64,000 bases of DNA from CAZUNO01 sp964621445 [NCBI: Candidatus Hadarchaeota archaeon] (GTDB lineage Archaea > CAYQAE01 > CAYVLA01): assembly GCA_964621445.1 (NCBI GenBank), contig CAZUNO010000013.1, forward strand, positions 16,257 through 80,256, given 5' to 3'. The translations under genes were made by a program, and so were the position numbers. Below the pieces are notes generated by a model. The model saw only the letters and a list, made by a program, of their open reading frames with translations, had not been told where the DNA came from and did no database searches. How positions within the stretch are numbered: position 1 is the first letter of the stretch; the number at the start of each line of letters is the position of its first letter. Below, piece by piece: positions 18,069 through 27,017 of the stretch.

Positions 18069-19409
18069 TTACTCAAGCTGGTCCCTGATCCTGGTCTGGG
18101 ATTTGAGGGAGATCACTCCACCGATCGCTATCAGTACCACCGATACGTAATAACCTCCGAATACGATCTGCCTGGTCATTACTATGAATGGGAGAGCAAA
18201 TAGGAAGAGGCCGATCATCACTCCACCGCCGTATGATTTACCGGGCTTAAAATAGGATAAAAAGGCTCCCAGGAGCCCGCAACAGGCAAATATGAGGCTC
18301 ACCGAGAGCAGAGTTCCACCAAAAAAGGAAACCTCGGTTGCCACGGGCAAGAGGTCGGCATTTATCATCAACCATGTGTAGGAACCGAGCGCTAAACCGG
18401 CACCCAGAAGCCCCAGGGCCACCACGACCTTGTGATCGATGGTCGGAAGTACCTCTGCCTCCCGGTAAACTGGTTTGGAGACCTGAGCAGGCTTCAGCCC
18501 CAGAACCCGATCAATATAGGGCAGCCGACCGAAGATCCTGACCCCTTCACGCTCTGAGTAATGCATCAGATAGGGTTTGCCGTAGTATTCTATCCGCATC
18601 ACCTTGTCCGATAGCCTGATTGGTCTCCCGCAGTAAGCGCATATGCCCCCCTCCCCCGAAGCGTCCTCGATACCCTCCACAAAACGGGAAACTGAGAGAA
18701 GCTTGCTACCTTTGGATGTTATGGTTATGCTCCCCCCGCTCACCCTGAGAACTCCCTGATCCATAAGGTCGGATAGGACCTCATCCATGGAAACCTCCGG
18801 CTCTTCCGCGAAAAACTCGGAAAGCTGATTCTTGGTAAAACTTCTGCCGTACTTGTGCCTAGCTTCTATCAGTGGCTGAACCGAGTGCGTTATCTCTCTG
18901 ACTTCCTTGGCCTTCGCCTTGGACAGTGGGCTGAGCATGGTGAATTGTTCCAGGTATATATCCCTGCCTAAAGCGATTCCCAGAAGGCCAAGCACTAGCG
19001 ATGCGGCAGTGGTCATCAAGCTGTCGGGATCGAATAAAGATTTGGCGACCCTCGTCAGGGCGGTTTCCAATGCAGTTCCCTTGACCAGCAGGGAGGAGGT
19101 ACCGGCTAAAAGTATTCCACCAATGAAGGCCACGGAGCATATGAGCCATAGCGTCACTCCCTGTTTAGTCTGAAAACTTATGTCCTTGCTATCTAGATCC
19201 TGGGAGAAATAGTATCCCGCTGCAGTTCCTGCAACCAGATGAGCGGCCAGAATGAGATATGAACGGAGCATGGCAAAGGGAGGGAAAAGATATCCAATTA
19301 AAACAAAAATTGCCATTATTAGGAAGGCGTAGCCGCCATTTCTGACATAGCCCTTTCTTAGAAGCAGGGCTCGTTCCTCTGAGGAAAGGTTGCTCTCGGG
19401 AGAGGACAT
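18069..19409 (-). CDS. Polytopic membrane protein with internal winged helix and CxxC knuckle
   Basis: This 446-residue protein has about four N-terminal transmembrane helices (25-150). A soluble middle follows (about 165-320) that reads like a winged helix (SFTKNQLSEFF ... MDEVLSDLMDQGVLRVSGG ... ITSKGSKLL), with a short CAYCGRPI knuckle. About four more helices (330-440) end the protein. It could be a membrane-bound regulator, or the winged helix could be a protein-interaction domain. Only one CxxC pair is seen, so zinc binding is incomplete unless shared. No family name is known to me. The start is ATG 19409. Confidence 0.6.
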   Translation of the reverse strand: MSSPESNLSSEERALLLRKGYVRNGGYAFLIMAIFVLIGYLFPPFAMLRSYLILAAHLVAGTAAGYYFSQDLDSKDISFQTKQGVTLWLICSVAFIGGILLAGTSSLLVKGTALETALTRVAKSLFDPDSLMTTAASLVLGLLGIALGRDIYLEQFTMLSPLSKAKAKEVREITHSVQPLIEARHKYGRSFTKNQLSEFFAEEPEVSMDEVLSDLMDQGVLRVSGGSITITSKGSKLLSVSRFVEGIEDASGEGGICAYCGRPIRLSDKVMRIEYYGKPYLMHYSEREGVRIFGRLPYIDRVLGLKPAQVSKPVYREAEVLPTIDHKVVVALGLLGAGLALGSYTWLMINADLLPVATEVSFFGGTLLSVSLIFACCGLLGAFLSYFKPGKSYGGGVMIGLFLFALPFIVMTRQIVFGGYYVSVVLIAIGGVISLKSQTRIRDQLE

Positions 19410-19599
19410 CCAACCAGAGCCTCTGGCCGAAATTGTCTTAAATGTATCGGGATATTACTTCAATGTCTAATTTCCTACCTTCCAATGGATAAAATCAGGC
19501 TCAGCCTGGAAATACAATTCGATCATCATATTTCAAAGTAAAAGGGCTCAGGAATAGATTTACAAACTCCGCTGAGGTTCCTCTATACAAGGAGATCCC

Positions 19600-20472
19600 T
19601 TGAAAAATAGGCTTAAAATGGCCATCCCGACAGGAAGCTTACAAAAAGACGTACTTGACCTTCTGCGTGCCGCTGGATATGAAATGGAACTCCAGGAGCG
19701 TTCATATCGTCCGGACACAAATGACGACGAGCTCTGGGTGAAGATGCTCAGGCCCCAGGAGATCCCCTCACTCATTGACAGAGGTGTATACGATCTTGGA
19801 ATAAGCGGAATGGACTGGATCATGGAGACGGGATCGGACGTGGAGCGAATAATAGATCTAGGCATTGGGGGATTCACCATCGTGCTCGCCGTCTCGGAAG
19901 AATCCGATATGTTCAAGGTTGAGGATCTAAAGAACCTGGACCCGGCAAGGGTTTCCACCGAATATGTTAGTTTGGCCAAGTCCTATCTGGACGAGCAGGA
20001 CATAACACGAGCATCAATACATTTCTCCTGGGGCGCAACCGAGGCCAAACCTCCCGAGGACGCGGACGCCATTATAGACGGCTTCCAGACGGGTACCACC
20101 CTGGAGCAGAATAGGCTAAGGATTCTAGATGATGTATTGGATTCAAGTGCCTGGCTTTTTGCTAACAAGGAGGCCCTAAAGGATGACTGGAAGAAGCAGA
20201 AGATTGAGGGGGTAAGGATAATGATCGCCGGGGCAATTCTGGCCAAGGGAAAGGTGCTCATTAAACTCAATGTTCCCGCACACAAGTTGAAGGAGATCGC
20301 AGATCTGGTTCCGGCGATGGAACAGCCAACGATTAGCGAACTTTACGGGGAAGAATGGTACGCCCTGGAAACGGTGGTCGATGAAAAGGACCTCGTCCAA
20401 CTTATTCCAAGGATGAAGATGGCGGGGGCAAAGGACATAATCGAATATGACCTGAAGAAGGTAATACCCTAG
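19600..20472 (+). CDS. hisG: ATP phosphoribosyltransferase (long form)
   Basis: It catalyses the first step of histidine synthesis, ATP plus PRPP to phosphoribosyl-ATP. The N-terminal AIPTGSLQKDV, the YDLGISGMDWI strand and the PRPP loop DGFQTGTTLEQN are diagnostic. At 290 residues it has the C-terminal PII-like regulatory domain of the long form, so no HisZ is needed. The start is TTG 19600, since AAGGAGAT lies 3 bases before it; this Shine-Dalgarno decides the start. It is followed 9 bases later by the mtnA-type gene. Confidence 0.92.
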   Translation: MKNRLKMAIPTGSLQKDVLDLLRAAGYEMELQERSYRPDTNDDELWVKMLRPQEIPSLIDRGVYDLGISGMDWIMETGSDVERIIDLGIGGFTIVLAVSEESDMFKVEDLKNLDPARVSTEYVSLAKSYLDEQDITRASIHFSWGATEAKPPEDADAIIDGFQTGTTLEQNRLRILDDVLDSSAWLFANKEALKDDWKKQKIEGVRIMIAGAILAKGKVLIKLNVPAHKLKEIADLVPAMEQPTISELYGEEWYALETVVDEKDLVQLIPRMKMAGAKDIIEYDLKKVIP

Positions 20473-20481
20473 GGTAGTGAT

Positions 20482-21747
20482 ATGTTGAGCGAAGACTATG
20501 ACGTGGATAGGGAAAAGATATTGGACTGGCTGAGCATGGAGTTTGACGATGACTTGGGAGGTTACGTCAGCGATGAGACGGACCTTCCTCTCAGCCTATA
20601 CTATGATGATGATGCTGAAGAGCTCTGCCTGCTAAATCAGGTAAAATTGCCGTATGAAGTTGATATGTGGCGGACGGGTGACTGGGAAGAGGGAGCCCAG
20701 AAGGGAATTGCCGGAATGATAACCCGGGGAAGCCAGGCAATAGGCGTCACCGGTGCCTACTGCATGCTTCTGGTGGCTGCCAAATATAAGGACGAAACGA
20801 AGAAGGGTACGGTTGAGAAGGTTCTTAAAGCCGCGGATAAGATAAAGGAAGCCAGACCAACGGCCGCCAACCTGACCTGGGCCGTGGACCGCATGTCTAA
20901 GGCAGCCAAGGATGCTCTTAAGACGGCCGGGAAGGTCTATATGCACCTAAAGAACGAGGCAGACCTCATATTTGCCGAGGATATTTTCATCAGCAGGGCC
21001 CTGGCCGAGAACGGCACCCGACTGATAGATGACGGAGAGACCATACTTACCCATTGCAATGCTGGATCTCTGGCAACATCCTATGGTGGAAGTGCCCTGG
21101 GAATACTGGAGTATGCCTCATCACAGGGAAAGGAGGTGACCGTTGTCTCCAAGGAAACCCGTCCCAGATCTCAGGGATATAAGCTAACCCTCTGGGAACT
21201 ATCGACCGCCGGGATACCGGTCGCTGCCGTTACCGACAACATGGTTTCCAGCAGTTTTGAGGAGTTTGGAATCGATCGTGTTCTGGTGGGGGCTGATCGA
21301 ATCACCAAGGACGGTTGTGTGGCCAACAAGGTGGGAACCAAGGACATAGCTAGGATGGTTGCCTTTAATCAGGTGCCCTTCATCGTGGCTGCGTCGTATT
21401 CAACCCTGGATCTTGAAAACGAGGGAGACGATATCCCCATAGAACAGAGATCAACCGATGAAATCTCGCTTCCCTATCATTATGAGGCCCTAGCTAGGAA
21501 GAAGGATGGAGTCATAGCAGAGGACGGGCTGGAGTTCTGGCCTCCCAAAGAAATGGTCTCGGAGGAGCTTGAACCGGGCAAGATCATGCTGTTCAACCCC
21601 GCATTTGATGTCACTAGCTCTCGTCTAGTCAGCAATATCGTGCTAGAAATGGGGATTTACAGGCCGGAAAGAATTTCCACCCTGGACGAGGAAAAGATCC
21701 AAGAAAGCGTCTCAAAGATCATGGCCAAGTATATGGGGAAGATCTAG
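20482..21747 (+). CDS. mtnA: S-methyl-5-thioribose-1-phosphate isomerase (MtnA/eIF2B-like family)
   Basis: This 421-residue member of the MtnA/eIF2B-alpha family isomerises methylthioribose 1-phosphate to the ribulose form in methionine salvage. It keeps the family boxes MITRGSQAIGVTGAYCM, THCNAGSLAT with the catalytic Cys, ETRPRSQGYKLTLWEL, and GADRITKDG with the catalytic Asp followed by ANKVGT. It is longer than the usual 340-370 residues because of an acidic N-terminal extension of about 50 residues and a short C-terminal tail. It follows hisG by 9 bases. Ribose-1,5-bisphosphate isomerase is the related alternative. Its end overlaps convergent orc1 by 4 bases. Confidence 0.85.
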   Translation: MLSEDYDVDREKILDWLSMEFDDDLGGYVSDETDLPLSLYYDDDAEELCLLNQVKLPYEVDMWRTGDWEEGAQKGIAGMITRGSQAIGVTGAYCMLLVAAKYKDETKKGTVEKVLKAADKIKEARPTAANLTWAVDRMSKAAKDALKTAGKVYMHLKNEADLIFAEDIFISRALAENGTRLIDDGETILTHCNAGSLATSYGGSALGILEYASSQGKEVTVVSKETRPRSQGYKLTLWELSTAGIPVAAVTDNMVSSSFEEFGIDRVLVGADRITKDGCVANKVGTKDIARMVAFNQVPFIVAASYSTLDLENEGDDIPIEQRSTDEISLPYHYEALARKKDGVIAEDGLEFWPPKEMVSEELEPGKIMLFNPAFDVTSSRLVSNIVLEMGIYRPERISTLDEEKIQESVSKIMAKYMGKI

Positions 21748-22991
21748 GCTTTGTATTTCACGTAGTCCCCGCTCGAGACCTCTTCGCTTATTATTTCCTC
21801 CAGTTTTTGGGAGAGGATCTCCACCGGTATATCCTGGATGCTGACTCGGGTAGACATACCTCCAGTATCCTTAAGTCCGATCTCAGTCTTGGCCTCGACG
21901 AAACCCAGATTGCCCAGGTCCTTCAGGTAGGACGCGAATGAGGTGTATGATCTTGACGGTTCGTTGTATTGCTCACACAGGCTCTCATACTCCGAGAATA
22001 TATCTCCGGATAAAACGCTCTGCGAGTTACCCAATAAATTAGCCGCGGACAGGTATGTGAGCTTCTGGTGAAGATTCAGCTCCCGGAGCTCTGTCTCCGA
22101 AACTACGGGCAATACCTCTGCCTTGGCAGCCCTAACGTCCTCGAAAGATACTTCCGGGTTCTCGCCTCTATCCGCTCGTTTGCCCGCGTAGTACATCATT
22201 TCCAAAGCGAACCTGCAGTCTCCCGTCTGTGCCGCGATTTCGGACACGAAGTTCACCACATCATCCGACATGGCGCCCTCCATAAAGGCCTCGTTGGCCC
22301 GGTATCTCAATATATCGAAGAGTTGGGATGCGTTGTACTTGTCTAACTTGATCACGTTTTTCTTCAGGGAGCTACGGGTAGGTTCATCCAGCTTGTAGTA
22401 ATAGGAGAAATCCCTACTGATCAGGATCATGCTATATCTGGCAACGCTGTCAAGTCGGTGATTCTCAAGTGGTCTTGACAGGAAGTATATTATGTCCCTG
22501 CCATCTCTGCTCATATAGTAGTCTATCTCGTCCAGACATATGATAAGGATGGTATTAGAGTCCACGAGGATGTCATCGACCGCTCTCTGGACATATTCGG
22601 CCGGATAACCCCTAAGCTCTAGTTCGGGTTGGAGTTCCTTGGCCATGGAAGCCCATATCATGTAATCCGTGCGTTCCTTCCGACAGTTTATGTGGATATA
22701 CTTCAGGTTTATGTCACGTCTAGAGCCGGCCTGTTCTATGCTCTTACCAAATCTTTTGGCCAACATCGTTTTTCCGGTGCCAATACCCCCCAAAATGGTC
22801 ACCGTCTGTGCAACCGGTGCCGGGGATATCGAGCCCTTGAAGTACTCCACCAGCTCCTTTAGCTCATCCTCTCTGTGGGGAAGGTACTGAGGCACGTAGG
22901 CCGCATCCAACTTTGACTCTTCCCTAAAAATGGTGGACTTGCCCAGAATGTCCTCGACCATCGTGTCTACTTCGCCCATCCTCCCGTTCAT
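21744..22991 (-). CDS. orc1: Orc1/Cdc6 replication initiator
   Basis: This 415-residue AAA+ ATPase recognises replication origins and loads the helicase. It has Walker A GGIGTGKTMLAKRF, Walker B ILIICLDEIDYY and sensor-1-like SMILISRD. The lid contains FDILRYRANEAF, and a C-terminal winged helix runs from about residue 310. YVPQYLPHREDELKEL is the typical Orc1/Cdc6 N-terminus. It is divergent from radA. Archaeal origins very often lie beside this gene, so the 208-base gap to radA is a candidate. Confidence 0.93.
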   Translation of the reverse strand: MNGRMGEVDTMVEDILGKSTIFREESKLDAAYVPQYLPHREDELKELVEYFKGSISPAPVAQTVTILGGIGTGKTMLAKRFGKSIEQAGSRRDINLKYIHINCRKERTDYMIWASMAKELQPELELRGYPAEYVQRAVDDILVDSNTILIICLDEIDYYMSRDGRDIIYFLSRPLENHRLDSVARYSMILISRDFSYYYKLDEPTRSSLKKNVIKLDKYNASQLFDILRYRANEAFMEGAMSDDVVNFVSEIAAQTGDCRFALEMMYYAGKRADRGENPEVSFEDVRAAKAEVLPVVSETELRELNLHQKLTYLSAANLLGNSQSVLSGDIFSEYESLCEQYNEPSRSYTSFASYLKDLGNLGFVEAKTEIGLKDTGGMSTRVSIQDIPVEILSQKLEEIISEEVSSGDYVKYKA

Positions 22992-23199
22992 AAGAGATTA
23001 ATAGCAGCAGCTGGAATATAAATGTAAGTGTAACCCCCTCCCCTACCTGTTAATTGTTATGACCTCCTATTTTTCCCTCAAAGGTCCCATGATTCCATTT
23101 CCCTTTAAATACAGACGGTTAATTAACAACTCACAGCAAGGGGGGGTCCAAAGAACGCTTATAAGCCTCTCCAGCCAAGCGCATATCGAAGTGAACATA
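22992..23199. other. orc1-radA intergenic region, candidate replication origin
   Basis: The region contains two G/C-run elements facing each other. On the minus strand TTAACAGGTAGGGGAGGGGGG (read back from about 23053) resembles plus-strand attaacaactcacagcaagg followed by a run of seven G (about 23120-23147). Such long G tracts next to Orc1 genes recall origin recognition boxes. A TATA-like cttataag at 23158-23165 serves radA. The origin call is inference from position and the dyad only. Confidence 0.35.
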
Positions 23200-24153
23200 A
23201 TGTCCACTGAGATAGAAGACCTTCCTGGAGTGGGGCCTAGAACTGCTAAAAACCTAGAGAATGCCGGCTACTACTCAGTCGAAAGTCTTGCTATTACCTC
23301 TCCCCATGAAATATGCGAAATCTCGGGGATTTCCGATACCATCGCGCTCAAGATAATATCCACGGCAAAGGAACACGCGGATCATCTGGTGAAATGGCAC
23401 CGCGGATCCGAGGTAATGAAAAGACGTAAGGACCTTCCAAGAATAACTACCGGTAGCAAGGAGATGGACGATATGGTTGCCGGCGGATTGGAACCGACAT
23501 CCATCACCGAGTTCTATGGAGAGTTCAGCTCGGGCAAATCCCAAATTTGTCATCAACTAGCAGTAGATGTGCAACTCCCACCGGAAGAGGGGGGTATCGA
23601 GGGCAAGGTCCTTTGGCTGGACACGGAGGCCACCTTCAGGCCGGAAAGGATACACGAAATGGCCATGGGAATGGGTCTCGATCCCGATGCTGTCCTGGAT
23701 AACATTCTGACCACGCGGGCGTATAATTCGGCGCATCAGATGCTACTTCTGGAAAATGCCGAGAAGATGATAAGGGAGGAGGACATCAAGATGCTCGTAA
23801 TTGACAGCTTGATGGTGCACTTCCGATCGGAATACCTGGGACGAGCAAAGCTGGCAGAAAGACAGCAGAAACTTGCCCAGCACCTTTCAAAACTACACAG
23901 ACTTACCGACATATACCAGCTGGTATCTGTCCTAACAAATCAGGTGCAATCCCGCCCTGACATACTCTTCGGAGACCCGACTGCCCCCATCGGAGGGAAT
24001 GTACTGGGGCACTCGACTACCACCCGGATCTATCTCCGCAAATCCAAGGGAGAAACCAGGGTTGCCAGAGTGGTTGACTCCCCCTGCTTGCCTCTAGGAG
24101 AGGCAAGATTCTTGATAACAACTGAAGGTATAAAGGACGTAGAAGCTTCCTAA
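23200..24153 (+). CDS. radA: DNA repair and recombination protein RadA
   Basis: This archaeal RecA/Rad51 recombinase, 317 residues from ATG 23200 (MSTEIEDLPGVGPRT), starts with a helix-hairpin-helix domain (about 1-65). Walker A follows as GEFSSGKSQ, Walker B as LVIDSLMVHFRSE, then loop L2 and the C-terminal GEARFLITTEGI. The open frame reaches back to 23059, but that part reads through the promoter and is not RadA-like. The TATA element at 23158 lies about 40 bases before the ATG. Confidence 0.95.
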   Translation: MSTEIEDLPGVGPRTAKNLENAGYYSVESLAITSPHEICEISGISDTIALKIISTAKEHADHLVKWHRGSEVMKRRKDLPRITTGSKEMDDMVAGGLEPTSITEFYGEFSSGKSQICHQLAVDVQLPPEEGGIEGKVLWLDTEATFRPERIHEMAMGMGLDPDAVLDNILTTRAYNSAHQMLLLENAEKMIREEDIKMLVIDSLMVHFRSEYLGRAKLAERQQKLAQHLSKLHRLTDIYQLVSVLTNQVQSRPDILFGDPTAPIGGNVLGHSTTTRIYLRKSKGETRVARVVDSPCLPLGEARFLITTEGIKDVEAS

Positions 24154-24163
24154 GTAAGGGGCT

Positions 24164-24203
24164 GGCCCCTGGCCCATATGCGGTCGGCCTTCGGTCAGGG
24201 GCC
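24164..24203. terminator. GC-rich inverted repeat between convergent genes
   Basis: GGCCCCTG and CAGGGGCC are perfect 8-base arms around a 24-base loop, in the 61-base gap between the ends of radA and the dehydrogenase gene. A second short dyad, AGGGGC-TG-GCCCCT, starts at 24157. It could act as a bidirectional terminator; the T tract after it is short. Confidence 0.4.
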
Positions 24204-24214
24204 TTTAAATCCCC

Positions 24215-25210
24215 TTATATTCTATCTGCTATTGCTCTCGCCATTTCTATGGTCCCAGCAGAGCCCCCGAGGTCGTAGGTTACGGTTTTTCCCTCGGCAA
24301 TTACCTCTGAAACCGCGGATACTATATTGTTTGCTTGGGTATCTTTATTCAGATGCTCCAACATCATTGCCGCTGAAAGAATCGTGGCGGTGGGATTTAC
24401 CTTGTTCATTCCCTTGTACTTCGGTGCCGAGCCGTGGACCGGCTCGAATACGGCGCAATCATCGCCAATATTACCGGAAGGAGCAACCCCAAGACCGCCG
24501 ACCAGACCTGCACACAGATCCGAAAGTATATCTCCGAATAAGTTGCTGGTCACGATAACATCATAAAGATGGGGCTTGACCACCAGCTGCATGGCCATGT
24601 TATCAACTATTCTCTCTTCATACTTAATTTCATCAAAATCCTCTGAAACTTCCCTCGCGGTCTCCAGAAATAGGCCACCCGTCACCTTCATTATATTGGC
24701 CTTGTGTACCACGGTGACCTTTTTACGTCCGTGTCGGGCTGCGTAGTTAAACGCGAATCTCACTATTCTTTCAGAGTTGGGACGAGTTATGATCCTGACG
24801 CTCTCTCCATGATCTTCATCTACACGTCTCTCCACGCCGGAATACAATCCCTCTATGTTTTCCCTCACCACAACCAGGTCCACGTCCTGGTACCTACTGC
24901 TAGCACCTATAAAAGACCTTGCCGGCCTGACATTTGCATAGAGATCCAACCTCTTTCTCAATTCCACGTTTACCGAACGAAAGCCTGACCCCACGGGAGT
25001 GGTTATGGGTCCCTTAAGGCCCACCTTGTTCCTGGATATGGAATCCAAAACCTCCTGCGGGAGAGGCGTGTCGTCCCTCTCCATGGTCTCTGCACCTGCC
25101 TTAACCATCTCAAATTCAAGGCTTGCTCCCGTCTTTTCCAGGACCAGAAGGGTGGCCTCGATGACCTCCGGCCCTATTCCATCCCCTGGGATGAGGGTTA
25201 TCTTCTTCAT
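24215..25210 (-). CDS. Isopropylmalate/isocitrate/homoisocitrate dehydrogenase family enzyme
   Basis: This 331-residue NAD-dependent beta-decarboxylating dehydrogenase has [10 protein letters not shown] at the start, the substrate segment [31 protein letters not shown], and the metal-binding [19 protein letters not shown]. The Ser and Asn of the substrate segment resemble NAD-isocitrate enzymes more than LeuB, where leucine-rich residues are usual. It could therefore convert isocitrate or homoisocitrate, though LeuB remains possible. Its start overlaps the stop of the small dehydratase subunit by 4 bases, so it is the third gene of a tight operon. Confidence 0.88.
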   Translation of the reverse strand: MKKITLIPGDGIGPEVIEATLLVLEKTGASLEFEMVKAGAETMERDDTPLPQEVLDSISRNKVGLKGPITTPVGSGFRSVNVELRKRLDLYANVRPARSFIGASSRYQDVDLVVVRENIEGLYSGVERRVDEDHGESVRIITRPNSERIVRFAFNYAARHGRKKVTVVHKANIMKVTGGLFLETAREVSEDFDEIKYEERIVDNMAMQLVVKPHLYDVIVTSNLFGDILSDLCAGLVGGLGVAPSGNIGDDCAVFEPVHGSAPKYKGMNKVNPTATILSAAMMLEHLNKDTQANNIVSAVSEVIAEGKTVTYDLGGSAGTIEMARAIADRI

Positions 25211-25710
25211 CTGCCTTTTCCCTCGGGTAAACGGCCGAATTTCTTTATATAGGGAGCCAGTCCTCCCTGGTCAAGTATTTCCTGCATTATATCCGGGAGT
25301 GGATTGAATTCTAGTGATAGACCACGTTGTTCGTCGATCAAGATACCCTTTCCCAGGTCAACTTCCAGCAAATCTCCATCCTCAATTCGGTCCGTGTTGC
25401 ATTCGATAGCCGGGAGACCCACGTTGATTGCATTACGGTAGAAGATCCTGGCAAAGCTTTTAGCGATTACACATGAAATGCCGGCCTCCCTTATGACCAG
25501 GGGAGCCTGTTCCCTTGACGAGCCGTATCCAAAATTATCGCCGGCCACAATGATATCTCCATTCTCAACCTTCTCGGAGAATTCCGGATCCAGGTCCTCA
25601 AAAAGGTGGGTGGCGAGCTCCTTCATATCCAGGGTCTTGAACTTGTATTTACCCGAAATTATGTAATCCGTATTCACGTCGTCATTAAATTTGTGAGCAA
25701 TGCCCTTCAT
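25207..25710 (-). CDS. Aconitase-family dehydratase small subunit (LeuD/HacB type)
   Basis: This 167-residue swivelling domain partner of the large subunit has the N-terminal [11 protein letters not shown] and the substrate-binding [12 protein letters not shown]. The loop KYKFKT stands where LeuD proteins usually read YLRT, so the substrate may not be isopropylmalate. Homoaconitate or citrate are alternatives. ATG 25710 overlaps the large-subunit stop as ATGA, and its own end overlaps the dehydrogenase start by 4 bases. Confidence 0.88.
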   Translation of the reverse strand: MKGIAHKFNDDVNTDYIISGKYKFKTLDMKELATHLFEDLDPEFSEKVENGDIIVAGDNFGYGSSREQAPLVIREAGISCVIAKSFARIFYRNAINVGLPAIECNTDRIEDGDLLEVDLGKGILIDEQRGLSLEFNPLPDIMQEILDQGGLAPYIKKFGRLPEGKGR

Positions 25711-26954
25711 GTGAACTCCCTCGGATCGGTAATCTTTCCCTCCATTGCTGATGCGGCGACCGTGGCTGGGGACCCCAAGTAGATGAACGCCCGGTTATTC
25801 CCCATCCTCCCCTTGAAGTTTCTATTCGCGCTGGATATTACCACATCCCCATCCCCGGGCACACCAGCATGGGTCCCGACACAGGGGCCACATCCTGGGG
25901 TGACTGGAACCGCCCCCGCAGATACCAGTTTCTGGAAAACCCCGGTTTCCATTGCCTGCTTTAGGATCTTTCTTGAGGCCGGTGCCACTATGAACCTTAC
26001 CTCAGCATCTACCCTTTCCCCATTCAGGATCCGGGCCGCGATCTCTAGATCCTCAAGCCTGCCGTTGGTACAGGTACCTAGATAGGCCTGATCAATATCC
26101 TTCCCCTCCACTTCCTCCAGGGGGACCACATCATCCACCCTATGGGGCCGTGATATCCTGGGTCCGATATCCCCGACCTCCAATGTTCTGGACCATTCGT
26201 AATTTGCTCCCGGGTCGGGGGATGTCGGCATTCCCTTCTCGCCCGGCAGATATTCATTAACCTTGGTATCGAATTCCATTATGGCCGTTTTGGCCCCCAT
26301 CTCCACTGCCATATTACACATTGTTAACCTACCGTCGATTGACAGGTTTTCAACGGCCTCCCCGGTAAACTCCACCGACATGTAGGTTGCCCCGGACGCC
26401 CCCACCTGTCCAACAACCTCAAGGGTTGCATCCTTGGCATAGACCCCCTCTGGGAAATCGCCCTCAAGAACTATCATTCCCGATCTCGGAACCTTAAACC
26501 AGAGTTTCCCCGTCCTCATGGCAGCAGCCGCGTCCGTGCTGCCTACTCCCGTGGCAAAGGCATTGAGAGCACCATAGGTACAGGTATGTGAATCAGCACC
26601 GACTACCAGGTTTCCGGGAAGGACATGACCCTGTTCCGGCATTAGTTGATGGCAAACCCCACAGCCAACATCGTAGAGATTCGATATTCCATGTTCTGAA
26701 GCAAAATCCCTCATGCTAGCGTGAAGGCTTGACACCCCCTCGCTGGGGCTGGGGGCGTTATGATCGAGTACCAAAGCCACCCTATCGCCATCCCAGATCC
26801 TGCCCCCTCCCATATCATTGAATGCCTTTATGGCCAGAGGAGCGGTTCCGTCTTGAGCCATAACCAGGTCCACATCGGCTATGACCACATCGCCAGCGCT
26901 TGCATCCTGATTGCTCTTCTCGGAAAGTATGTTCTCTGCTAAGGTCTTTGGCAA
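25707..26954 (-). CDS. Aconitase-family dehydratase large subunit (LeuC/HacA type)
   Basis: The large Fe-S subunit has VGADSHTCTYGALNAFATG and the three cluster cysteines in GTCTNG and GCGPC, plus SSANRNFKGRMG. An open frame extends to TTG 27017, but the first 21 residues are not family-like. TTG 26954 begins LPKTLAENIL as in homologs and has GAGGCTGAT 4 bases upstream, giving about 415 residues, the usual length. With the small subunit and dehydrogenase it forms an isomerise-then-decarboxylate pair for leucine, 2-oxoglutarate or a homocitrate-type chain; which one is not decided. Confidence 0.88.
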   Translation of the reverse strand: MPKTLAENILSEKSNQDASAGDVVIADVDLVMAQDGTAPLAIKAFNDMGGGRIWDGDRVALVLDHNAPSPSEGVSSLHASMRDFASEHGISNLYDVGCGVCHQLMPEQGHVLPGNLVVGADSHTCTYGALNAFATGVGSTDAAAAMRTGKLWFKVPRSGMIVLEGDFPEGVYAKDATLEVVGQVGASGATYMSVEFTGEAVENLSIDGRLTMCNMAVEMGAKTAIMEFDTKVNEYLPGEKGMPTSPDPGANYEWSRTLEVGDIGPRISRPHRVDDVVPLEEVEGKDIDQAYLGTCTNGRLEDLEIAARILNGERVDAEVRFIVAPASRKILKQAMETGVFQKLVSAGAVPVTPGCGPCVGTHAGVPGDGDVVISSANRNFKGRMGNNRAFIYLGSPATVAASAMEGKITDPREFT

Positions 26955-27017
26955 CTCAATCAGCCTCGGGCTCCACCGGGCGGCAATAAAATCTTTCCTG
27001 GTTACCAATAATCTCAA

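Noticed and set aside
23059-23199. N-terminal extension of RadA
   Set aside because: The extra residues are not RadA-like and would be encoded by the promoter and TATA element; ATG 23200 gives the standard start.
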